NCBI GenBank assembly: GCA_026014485.1
Contig: JAOZIE010000023.1
Coordinates: 310,001 to 374,000, forward strand
Direction of reading: 5' to 3'
DNA length: 64,000 bases
From: Candidatus Bathyarchaeota archaeon
Lineage (GTDB): Archaea; Thermoproteota; Bathyarchaeia; Bathyarchaeales; Bathycorpusculaceae
Each line of letters opens with the position of its first letter. Position 1 is the first letter of the stretch. The position numbers were made by a program, and so were the translations under genes. The notes beneath the pieces were generated by a model, which searched no databases, was not told where the DNA came from, and saw nothing but the letters and a program-made list of their open reading frames with translations. Positions 43,459 through 50,284 of this stretch are shown here, one piece after another.

Positions 43459-43826
43459 AAGCCTGTGTAACTGCTACCTCAACCAGCTTGGATGCACAAC
43501 TTGACCCGCGCTTTGGTAGATGCGCCTACTTCATAATAATTGATCTTGACACCATGCAGTTTGAAGCCTTTTCTAACCTCGCTCAAGCTGCAACAGGCGG
43601 GGCAGGAATTAAATCGGCTCAGTCAATCGTGGACAAAGGCGCAAAGGTGCTGATAACGGGGAACGTTGGACCGAACGCTTTCAACGCTTTGAACGCGGCG
43701 GGCGTCGAGATCATAACAGGTGCTTCTGGGGTTGTCCGCGATGTTATTGAACAGTTCAAGCAGGGTAAACTGACGAAGACAAATGCTCCCACCGTCGGCG
43801 ACCACTCTGGTATGGGAGGTAAATAG
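43455..43826 (+). CDS. NifX/NifB-type dinitrogenase iron-molybdenum cofactor family protein, first
   Basis: A 123-residue single-domain protein with an RNase H-like fold: the start ACVTATSTSLDAQLDPRFGRCAYFIIID, then GAGIKSAQSIVDKGAKVLITGNVGPNAF and GASGVVRDVIEQF. Such domains bind iron-sulfur precursors of nitrogenase cofactor, but no nif genes are here; in archaea they often accompany Mrp and MinD-ferredoxin proteins. Overlaps Mrp by four bases. Confidence 0.9.
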   Translation: MKACVTATSTSLDAQLDPRFGRCAYFIIIDLDTMQFEAFSNLAQAATGGAGIKSAQSIVDKGAKVLITGNVGPNAFNALNAAGVEIITGASGVVRDVIEQFKQGKLTKTNAPTVGDHSGMGGK

Positions 43827-44201
43827 TTGTCCCCCCGAATAGTAATCCCCGTGGCAGAAGATAATGGCTTAGATGCTCCTTTGTCAGAGCATTTTGGACC
43901 CGCTCCTTACTTTGCAGTGGTTGATCTAAACGAAGCTGGGGAGGTCTTGGAAGTAAAAACCATCAGGAACACGAGTAAACACGAGGAAGGGACATGTCAA
44001 ACCCCTAGCTACGTGGCAGAATTGAAACCTGATGTCGTCGTTGTCTATGATATGGGGCCGAAAGCTCTGCAAGCATTCCACGATGCAGGCATAACCGTGA
44101 TGAAAACTGAAGCGGAAACAGTCAACCAACTACTCGTTGCCTACAAAGCGCAAAAGTTGGAAGAACTCATCGAAGGGTGCCCACACGCCCACCACGGATA
44201 A
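43827..44201 (+). CDS. NifX/NifB-type dinitrogenase iron-molybdenum cofactor family protein, second
   Basis: A 124-residue paralogue of the preceding gene, starting with TTG right after its stop. It shows IVIPVAEDNGLDAPLSEHFGPAPYFAVVDL, the conserved SEHFG region, and VVVYDMGPKALQAFHDAGI. It ends with a His-rich tail (CPHAHHG) that could bind metal. The two copies probably act as a pair with Mrp. Confidence 0.9.
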   Translation: MSPRIVIPVAEDNGLDAPLSEHFGPAPYFAVVDLNEAGEVLEVKTIRNTSKHEEGTCQTPSYVAELKPDVVVVYDMGPKALQAFHDAGITVMKTEAETVNQLLVAYKAQKLEELIEGCPHAHHG

Positions 44202-44267
44202 TCGCCAACAGGGCAGTGCATAGACAAACCCTCAGTTTCAACTAACTTCCTTGACGGAGAAAACCAG

Positions 44268-45104
44268 ATGATTGTAACTGTGGCAAGCGGCAAAGGTGGC
44301 ACAGGAAAAACCTCTATAGCTGTAAACATGGCTCTTTCAGTGGGAAATCTTCAGTTTTTCGACTGTGACGTAGAGGAACCCAACGCCTACCTGCTTTTAA
44401 ACCCTGAACTTCATGGAACCGAGCCTGTTTACGCTTCAATTCCAATGGTAAACAAGGAGCTATGTAATTTCTGTGGGGAATGCTCCCGATTCTGTCAATT
44501 CAACGCATTGTTTGTGGCTCCAGAGAAAATCCTTGTTTTCCCCGAGTTATGTCACAGCTGCGGTGGATGTGCTCTTGTTTGCCCCCAAAAAGCCATAACT
44601 TGGGAAAAACACCAAATTGGGACACTGAAGTTTTGCGGGGTTGACGACTTGACGCTTGTTTACGGCGAACTTGACGTGGGCAAACCGTTGGCTGTTCCCA
44701 TAATAAAAGCTGTAAAGAACCATATTGCAGCAGACAAAGACGCGATTGTTGATTCGCCCCCTGGAACTTCCTGTCCCTTCGTGGAAACGGTGCGGGGCAG
44801 CGACTTTTGTGTTCTCGTCACGGAGCCAACGCCGTTTGGCTTACATGACCTAAAGATAGCCCTCCAAGTCCTTAAAACCATGCAGATTCCCTTCGGCGTT
44901 GTAGTGAACCGTGCAGGCTTAGGAGACAGAAAAATTTACGATTACTGCAACGACCAAAACGTCCGTATACTAATGGAAATTCCTTACCAGCGGCAAATAG
45001 CAGAGCTCTACTCAAAAGGTGTCCCCTTCAGTGTGGAAATGCCTGAATGGAAAGAGCAGTTTCAGAAGCTTTTTGACGAAATTAAGAGGTTGACCAAGAA
45101 ATGA
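44268..45104 (+). CDS. MinD-superfamily ATPase with inserted ferredoxin domain, first
   Basis: A 278-residue P-loop ATPase. The deviant Walker A GKGGTGKTS is at residues 6-14, and a two-cluster ferredoxin domain is inserted at about 58-110 (CNFCGECSRFC and CHSCGGCALVC). PPGTSCPFVE is the switch II region. These proteins are seen in tandem pairs in anaerobes next to NifX-like and Mrp genes; electron transfer coupled to ATP use is a likely role, inferred. The ATG at 44268 leaves a 66-base gap from the previous gene. Confidence 0.92.
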   Translation: MIVTVASGKGGTGKTSIAVNMALSVGNLQFFDCDVEEPNAYLLLNPELHGTEPVYASIPMVNKELCNFCGECSRFCQFNALFVAPEKILVFPELCHSCGGCALVCPQKAITWEKHQIGTLKFCGVDDLTLVYGELDVGKPLAVPIIKAVKNHIAADKDAIVDSPPGTSCPFVETVRGSDFCVLVTEPTPFGLHDLKIALQVLKTMQIPFGVVVNRAGLGDRKIYDYCNDQNVRILMEIPYQRQIAELYSKGVPFSVEMPEWKEQFQKLFDEIKRLTKK

Positions 45105-45961
45105 AGCAGCTAACAATTTTAAGCGGCAAAGGTGGCACAGGAAAAACCTCAATAACTGCTTCTTTTGCTGTTTTGGCGAAAAACGCTGTTGTCGCCGACT
45201 GCGACGTTGACGCACCTGACCTTCACATGCTTTTACACCCTGAAATTATGGAGACACGCAAGTTTTCCGTTTCAAAGGTCGCCGTCATCGACAACAAAAA
45301 ATGCACCCATTGCGGATTGTGCAGAGAAAACTGCCATTTCGACGCGATAACAACCGATTTGACAGTTGAGGTTTCCGCTTGTGAAGGCTGCGGCTTATGT
45401 GAACGCGTTTGCCCCGCCAGTGCAGTAACTATGGTTTCGCGGGTGTCTGGGGAATCATACGTTTCCAAGACAGCATACGGGTTCATGTCACATGCCATGC
45501 TTTATCCGGGAGAATCCAACTCTGGTAAACTGGTCACTCTGGTTCGGCAAAACGCCCGACTGTTAGCTGAGAAAGAAAACTGCAACATAGTAATCATTGA
45601 TGGTTCGCCGGGTATTGGCTGTCCAGTTATTGCCTCAATTACAGGTGCAGACGCAGCCTTGGTGGTTACGGAGCCCACTCTCTCAGGCATCCATGACCTT
45701 GAGCGGGTGCTGAAGTTGCTTGACCACTTCAACGTTGTTTCCTTCGTTTGCATAAACATGTACGACATAAACACGGAGAACACAAACCAGCTTCTGAGTT
45801 TCTGCAAAGAAAACGGTGTGGAAATTGTGGGGCTTCTTCCTTTTGACCCTGAAGTAACTCGTGCATTGGTTAACGGGAAAACTGTGGTTGAATATGCCCC
45901 CGAGGGCGGAGTGGCAAAAGAAATAGAGCGCATGTGGAAAAACCTGTCAGGCTCTCTTTGA
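45101..45961 (+). CDS. MinD-superfamily ATPase with inserted ferredoxin domain, second
   Basis: A 286-residue paralogue, overlapping the first by four bases. Walker A GKGGTGKTS; ferredoxin insert with CTHCGLCRENC and CEGCGLCERVC (about 68-108); switch II GSPGIGCPV. The two ATPases likely form a heterodimer, as Mrp/MinD proteins dimerise through Walker A, each bringing two 4Fe-4S clusters. Confidence 0.92.
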   Translation: MKQLTILSGKGGTGKTSITASFAVLAKNAVVADCDVDAPDLHMLLHPEIMETRKFSVSKVAVIDNKKCTHCGLCRENCHFDAITTDLTVEVSACEGCGLCERVCPASAVTMVSRVSGESYVSKTAYGFMSHAMLYPGESNSGKLVTLVRQNARLLAEKENCNIVIIDGSPGIGCPVIASITGADAALVVTEPTLSGIHDLERVLKLLDHFNVVSFVCINMYDINTENTNQLLSFCKENGVEIVGLLPFDPEVTRALVNGKTVVEYAPEGGVAKEIERMWKNLSGSL

Positions 45962-46075
45962 ACTGCCCCTTAACTGTTGATGCCAACCTTGTCTTTAGGC
46001 ACGGAAAGTTATCCTTTGGGTGTAAATAATCCTTTAAAACAACGGTGCGTAATTTAACCTACAAGACAGGAGTGG

Positions 46076-46366
46076 ATGTGTTTGTTGTCAAAAATTCCTA
46101 TAGACCTTGAAAAAATAACTAAAGAAAACCTAGACAAAGAAATCCTCCGTGCTGGTATAATCGCCGAGTTGGACGCCATCAACCTTTATGAGCAAATGGC
46201 TGCCTTGGCTCAAAATCCAGACATAAAAGTGATTCTGCTGGACATAGCCAAAGAGGAAAAAACACACGTAGGCGAATTCCAAGCGTTATTGCTGGCGAAT
46301 GATGCTGAGCAAGTCAAAGAACTGGCCGCTGGCAAAGAAGAAGTCGAAGAAGAACTTAGCAAATAA
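46076..46366 (+). CDS. Encapsulin-type ferritin-like protein, standalone
   Basis: A 96-residue helical protein. AELDAINLYEQMA and DIAKEEKTHVGEF carry the Glu and Glu-x2-His residues of a ferritin-like di-iron site, one site per dimer as in encapsulated ferritins. The whole length recalls the N-terminal ferritin-like part of the Pyrococcus furiosus encapsulin shell protein (from memory), but here no shell domain is fused and none is in the window. AGGAG at 46068-46072 suggests that TTG at 46082 or 46085 may be the true start. Iron oxidation/storage is inferred. Confidence 0.85.
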   Translation: MCLLSKIPIDLEKITKENLDKEILRAGIIAELDAINLYEQMAALAQNPDIKVILLDIAKEEKTHVGEFQALLLANDAEQVKELAAGKEEVEEELSK

Positions 46367-46410
46367 TGAAAAGCCTCAAAGCAGGATTTTCTGAAACCAC
46401 TTTTCTTTTT

Positions 46411-46917
46411 TCATTTGAGTATTTCTAGATTTGGATGCTGTTTTGCTTCTTCAATTATTGGCCCTTTCACTGAAAAACCTATGGCAAGTCGACTGCCTCT
46501 CACAGAAAGTATGTTGCTATATCCCGGGGTTATCCCATATTTTTTCAGTGTTTCTGCTGGAACCGTGATGCTTCCGTTTTTGCTAAGTTTAACCCAACAG
46601 TAGGTTTTTCCCTTAATTTCGATGGCTTCGCCTTCAGGAGTCTGAAATTCTGATAGTTTAGCGTTTTCATCTAAAATTACGTGAAGTGGCGAATTCTTTA
46701 GCAAATCTTTTGATGTTAACCCGAATCCCCCTGAACGTTTGCTGCCCGGCATTAGAATAACGTTTTTACACTTCAGCAAATCGTACTCAACCAGTGCTTC
46801 ATGAGGCACCACAATCCTGCCTTTGCTGCCTACCGCTGACCACGCATAGACAAATTTTCCGCCCTTCACAAGCTGAGGCACCGTTTCCAACCCCAAAGTA
46901 AAACTGCACTTTTTCAA
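46411..46917 (-). CDS. Hypothetical protein with two AbrB-like repeats
   Basis: A 168-residue protein made of two similar halves. The first has VGSKGRIVVPHEALVEYDLLKCKNV, the second VKLSKNGSITVPAETLKKYGITPG, both of the pattern strand-GxI-VPxEaL-xxYgi that resembles the SpoVT/AbrB swapped hairpin. Each is followed by a glycine-rich segment (GSKRSGGFG, RGSRLAIGF). An AbrB-like dimer in one chain could bind DNA, but the length and glycine segments are unusual, so the assignment is tentative. It is a single gene. Confidence 0.6.
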   Translation of the reverse strand: MKKCSFTLGLETVPQLVKGGKFVYAWSAVGSKGRIVVPHEALVEYDLLKCKNVILMPGSKRSGGFGLTSKDLLKNSPLHVILDENAKLSEFQTPEGEAIEIKGKTYCWVKLSKNGSITVPAETLKKYGITPGYSNILSVRGSRLAIGFSVKGPIIEEAKQHPNLEILK

Positions 46918-46989
46918 CGCATAAATTTTGCGTCAGTAAAACGGTTAGGCAAATAAAAAAGGAGAGTAGGATAGTTGGTGTTCCTAGGA

Positions 46990-47211
46990 TTACTGAATTG
47001 CGGCTGTTCCCGTTTTAGAGAGCATGTACTTGTTTTCTGTTTGTTCTACGAACCCTGCGTTTTTTAGTTCCCGAAGACCGCTTCTTACTCGGAACAGGGG
47101 TTGACCTGTTTTGCCTGCGACTTCTTCAGGGGACAATGCGCCGTCCTGTAGCGCTTTCAGCGTTGCCATTCCCGTCGGGGTGGGTTTTCCGTCAGCGGAT
47201 ATGCAGGGCAT
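46990..47211 (-). CDS. Small winged-helix regulator
   Basis: A 73-residue winged-helix protein: GMATLKALQDGALSPEEVAGKTGQPLFRVRSGLRELKNAGFVEQTENKYMLS has the helix-turn-helix plus wing pattern of MarR/ArsR-like domains without an effector domain. It begins four bases after the peroxiredoxin stop, so the two are one operon. It may regulate the peroxide response, which is inference from position. Confidence 0.75.
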   Translation of the reverse strand: MPCISADGKPTPTGMATLKALQDGALSPEEVAGKTGQPLFRVRSGLRELKNAGFVEQTENKYMLSKTGTAAIQ

Positions 47212-47215
47212 GCGC

Positions 47216-47875
47216 TCAGCTCTCGGGGAGTTTCTTCTTGCAGAGGTACCAGTCTTTGCATTCGTAGCCTTCTTTTAGTCTCTCCTCTGCTCCCTCGATG
47301 GTTGCAGGTGGAGGAACAACAACGGGTTCGCCTGGCTTCCAGTTTGCGGGGGTGGCTACTTTGTGTTTGTCGGTTGTCTGCAGGGCATCAATTATTCTGA
47401 GGATTTCCTGCATGTTTCTGCCTGTGGTTAACGGGTAGTAAAGCATGGCTCGTATCTTGCTTTCGGGGTCAATGATGAACACGCAGCGTACTGTTTCGGT
47501 TTTGCTTTGTTCTGGGTGTATCATGCCGTATTTTTTGGCAACTTCTTTGTTTAGGTCTGCGATTATGGGGAAGGGTATCTTTACGCCCATTTTTTCCTCG
47601 CAGTTTCTTATCCAAGCGATGTGGGAGGAGACGCTGTCAACGCTTAACCCTAAGAGCTCCACGTTTCGCTTCTTCAATTCATCGTAGATTTCAGAAAACG
47701 CTATGAACTCGGTTGTGCAGACGGGAGTGAAATCGGCTGGGTGAGAGAACAGGATAAGCCACATGCCTTCGTAGTCAGATAGCCTCAACGTTCCTTGGGT
47801 TGTTAAGGCCTCAAAATCAGGTGCTTTCTGTCCCAATACGGGGAATGTGTTTTCTTCTTTTTGACTTTCTGTCAT
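47216..47875 (-). CDS. Peroxiredoxin (archaeal Prx6-like type)
   Basis: Thiol peroxidase of 219 residues. The peroxidatic Cys is C53 in FTPVCTTEF; the C-terminal pair CKDWYLC (about 208-214) matches the archaeal 2-Cys variants of the Prx6 group in which these cysteines resolve the sulfenic acid. An extra Cys sits in IRNCEEK. A TGTGC-TTA-GCACA palindrome lies 92 bases upstream. The gene protects an apparent anaerobe against peroxide. Confidence 0.95.
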   Translation of the reverse strand: MTESQKEENTFPVLGQKAPDFEALTTQGTLRLSDYEGMWLILFSHPADFTPVCTTEFIAFSEIYDELKKRNVELLGLSVDSVSSHIAWIRNCEEKMGVKIPFPIIADLNKEVAKKYGMIHPEQSKTETVRCVFIIDPESKIRAMLYYPLTTGRNMQEILRIIDALQTTDKHKVATPANWKPGEPVVVPPPATIEGAEERLKEGYECKDWYLCKKKLPES

Positions 47876-47966
47876 CTGTTTTTCACCTTATTTCTCTAAA
47901 ATGGACATTAAACATATCCTGTTTGATTGATAAAAATATTATCGTCATAAAGTTTAGAAACTATAC

Positions 47967-47979
47967 TGTGCTTAGCACA
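47967..47979. promoter_or_regulatory. TGTGC-N3-GCACA palindrome upstream of peroxiredoxin
   Basis: TGTGC-TTA-GCACA, 5-base arms. Nearly the same as the site at 48365, which has one more central base. It lies 92 bases before the peroxiredoxin start and downstream of the DUF5320 gene. Confidence 0.45.
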
Positions 47980-48053
47980 AGCGTGCAGGGTACATCAAAA
48001 ACGTCTGTACCTGATTTATACTAAATGAAAAAGAGAGGTTTGAGGACTTGACT

Positions 48054-48338
48054 CTATTTGTTGAGTTCTTTTAGTCGCTCTTGGATTTTGTTTAGCGTTT
48101 CTTGCATTGTTTTGAGTTGTTCTTCTACCAGAGCTTTTTGTTCAGCCAACAGCGCTGTCTCGTCTTCAGGTTTTATTGCTGGTGGTGTTATGGGCGCGTT
48201 CGGAGCGTATGTTCCGTACAGGCGCCAGCATGCTCCTCTACCGTAGAGCCATCCAGGTCTTTGCCACGGCGGTAGGTTGCTGTATGGTCCTGCTCCAGGC
48301 CAGTTTCCTCTGCCTCTATATCCGTATCCCCAAGGCAT
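48054..48338 (-). CDS. DUF5320 family protein
   Basis: A 94-residue protein with a Gly/Trp/Tyr-rich N-terminal half (MPWGYGYRGRG, then WPGAGPY) and a coiled-coil C-terminal half (about 58-94, LLAEQKALVEEQLKTMQETL). This is the DUF5320 pattern, which accompanies Mrp, NifX-like and MinD-ferredoxin genes in anaerobes. ATG at 48338 gives the usual MPWG start and has GAGGTG upstream. Function unknown. Confidence 0.85.
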   Translation of the reverse strand: MPWGYGYRGRGNWPGAGPYSNLPPWQRPGWLYGRGACWRLYGTYAPNAPITPPAIKPEDETALLAEQKALVEEQLKTMQETLNKIQERLKELNK

Positions 48339-48364
48339 ATGTTTTTTCACCTCTTCAGTTTATT

Positions 48365-48378
48365 TGTGCTTATGCACA
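48365..48378. promoter_or_regulatory. TGTGC-N4-GCACA palindrome between DUF5320 and DUF134 genes
   Basis: TGTGC-TTAT-GCACA in the divergent promoter region, 26 bases upstream of the DUF5320 start and 67 before the DUF134 start. The DUF134 protein, a putative DNA-binding protein, is a natural candidate to bind it. Confidence 0.5.
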
Positions 48379-48445
48379 TATTCAATTATGGAATTAGTCA
48401 CAAAAATATATAAAAGTTCCGCCGCAAACACATAATACGATTACA

Positions 48446-48778
48446 ATGGGCTGGAGACACAGATGCAGACACGGACAAAGAGGGCGCCTACCAAAGCCAA
48501 TCACAATGCAGACCCCTCCCACAATCAAAGCGTTCTCCCCGATACCCCAAACAAACTCGCTTCCAATCTTCATAGAATCAGCGGAAATCGAAGCCTTCAG
48601 ACTCGTCGACTTGGAAGACCTCTCACAGGAGGAAGCTGGAGAAAAAATGGGCGTTTCCAGAGGAACAATCTGGAGACTTGTTCAGGGCGCAAGAAAAAAA
48701 ACCGCGCAAGCTTTGACTGAAGGCAGACCCTTATTCGTTGATGCATACAATTCGGCAACTAAAGACCGCCAAAAATAG
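48446..48778 (+). CDS. DUF134 family putative DNA-binding protein
   Basis: A 110-residue protein. The part from about 43 to 95 is the sigma-70 region 4-like helix-turn-helix of DUF134: ESAEIEAFRLVDLEDLSQEEAGEKMGVSRGTIWRLVQGARKKTAQAL. The N-terminal Cys is replaced by a basic, His-rich stretch (GWRHRCRHGQRGR) that differs from the PRPRKCRR start common in the family. Divergent from the DUF5320 gene, with a palindrome between; autoregulation is likely. Confidence 0.88.
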   Translation: MGWRHRCRHGQRGRLPKPITMQTPPTIKAFSPIPQTNSLPIFIESAEIEAFRLVDLEDLSQEEAGEKMGVSRGTIWRLVQGARKKTAQALTEGRPLFVDAYNSATKDRQK

Positions 48779-48936
48779 CTTTCTCCGCCTGAACCTGTTT
48801 ACCTATTTTTTTGTTTTTACGGTTCCCAATTTTTAATTTGCCCTGTTGTTATGCTGATTAAAGTTCAAAATTGAAGTTCATGCTTATTAACAGGGCAAGA
48901 ATAGGTTTTTTGTTCAAAATCTGGGGACTAACGATT

Positions 48937-50142
48937 ATGACGCCCTACAGCATCATAACCGATGTTTTGATAGTGCTGGCAGCAGCGCTTTTAATCGGAG
49001 AATTGTTTGAACGATTTTCCCTTCCCTCCGTGGTGGGTGAAATCTTAAGCGGCATGATAATCGGGCCCTCCATGCTTGGCTTAGTCGCTGCCGATGATGC
49101 CATACGCGCAGTTTCATCCATTGCATTGTTCTTCATAATATTCCACATAGGTTTTGAAATGAGAACCCAGATGGTTCGCAGCAAGCTTTTTGTTGCTTCA
49201 TTGCTGTCGGTTACGAGTTTTCTGGTGCCTCTTGCCCTGATGGTTTTAGCCGCTCTGTTTCTTTTCCCTTTTGGCACGGAAGAAAGTTTCATTGTCGCCT
49301 TGGCAATATCTGTGCCGTCAATTTCAATCATATCCGTTCTCGTCTGCCAATACAACCTGCTCCGCAGCACGACAGGACAAATCATACTCTCCTCCGTCAC
49401 AATATCCGACCTATTGGCTTTTGTCATCCTCGTCGGCGTCGTACGCCCTCTAGAAAGCACCTTAACGATAGTTAGTGAAATCACAATTTTCGTGTTTGTC
49501 TTTCTTATTTTGGACTGGATTTTGAACCGAAAACCCGACGCCTTCCAGCAGCTTTTGGTAAGCTCTTCAAGATTTTTCAGGAGAGAAGACTTCTCCTTTG
49601 TATTCCTAATTATTGTTGCTCTTACGGTTTCAGTTATCTTCCAAAGCATGGGCTTAAGCTACATTTTGGGGGCTTTCTTTGCGGGGCTAATTGTTCACGA
49701 CGGACTAATTGGAAGAAAAGCCTTCGGCAGGATTTCCCAGACCCTCTCAACCATGAACAAGGTTTTCTTTATACCGCTCTTTTTCGGTTTTGCAGGTCTA
49801 GAAGTAATGCTGGGTAGCATAGACAGCTTTTTCTACGTAGGTTTGACTGTGCTCATCGTTATAGCCTTAGGCGTTGGAGTTTCCTTGACGTATTATGCCT
49901 CAAAAAAGACGTTGCACACCAAGCTGGATATAGCACCTAAGCAGGTAGCAGGAATACTCGGGGGAAGAGGCGCCATCGGCATCGTTATAGCAACAGTTGC
50001 CTTCAGCGAAGGCTCAATAAAAGAGGCAGGTTTTTCCCTTGTCATTCTCGCGACGCTAATTATGTCGCTGGCAATTCCTTTTCTGGCAGGAAAAATAATT
50101 CAGAGCAAAAAAAGTGAATGCGACATCCAACAACTCAGCTAA
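48937..50142 (+). CDS. Cation:proton antiporter (CPA2, NapA/KefB-like)
   Basis: A membrane antiporter of about 401 residues with 11-13 hydrophobic helices. The N-terminal conserved segment is GELFERFSLPSVVGEILSGMIIGPSMLG, and GAFFAGLIVHD plus GGRGAIGIVIATVAFSEG are typical of the CPA2 family. The unwound helix Asp lies in VTISDLLAFVIL. ATG at 48937 is preferred; a TTG at 48871 would add 22 residues. No regulatory TrkA domain is attached. Single gene. Confidence 0.9.
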   Translation: MTPYSIITDVLIVLAAALLIGELFERFSLPSVVGEILSGMIIGPSMLGLVAADDAIRAVSSIALFFIIFHIGFEMRTQMVRSKLFVASLLSVTSFLVPLALMVLAALFLFPFGTEESFIVALAISVPSISIISVLVCQYNLLRSTTGQIILSSVTISDLLAFVILVGVVRPLESTLTIVSEITIFVFVFLILDWILNRKPDAFQQLLVSSSRFFRREDFSFVFLIIVALTVSVIFQSMGLSYILGAFFAGLIVHDGLIGRKAFGRISQTLSTMNKVFFIPLFFGFAGLEVMLGSIDSFFYVGLTVLIVIALGVGVSLTYYASKKTLHTKLDIAPKQVAGILGGRGAIGIVIATVAFSEGSIKEAGFSLVILATLIMSLAIPFLAGKIIQSKKSECDIQQLS

Positions 50143-50284
50143 AACGACTTGTAGCAACGTCATTTTTTCGGGAAAAGAAAACTGACCCGCCTTCAAGAAA
50201 GAGGAAAACTTGGAACCCCCTCCTGTGGATTCCCCGAAGTTTCCTTTGACTGGCTTTTTCAGTTGTGTTTGCTGTGGACGTTGT

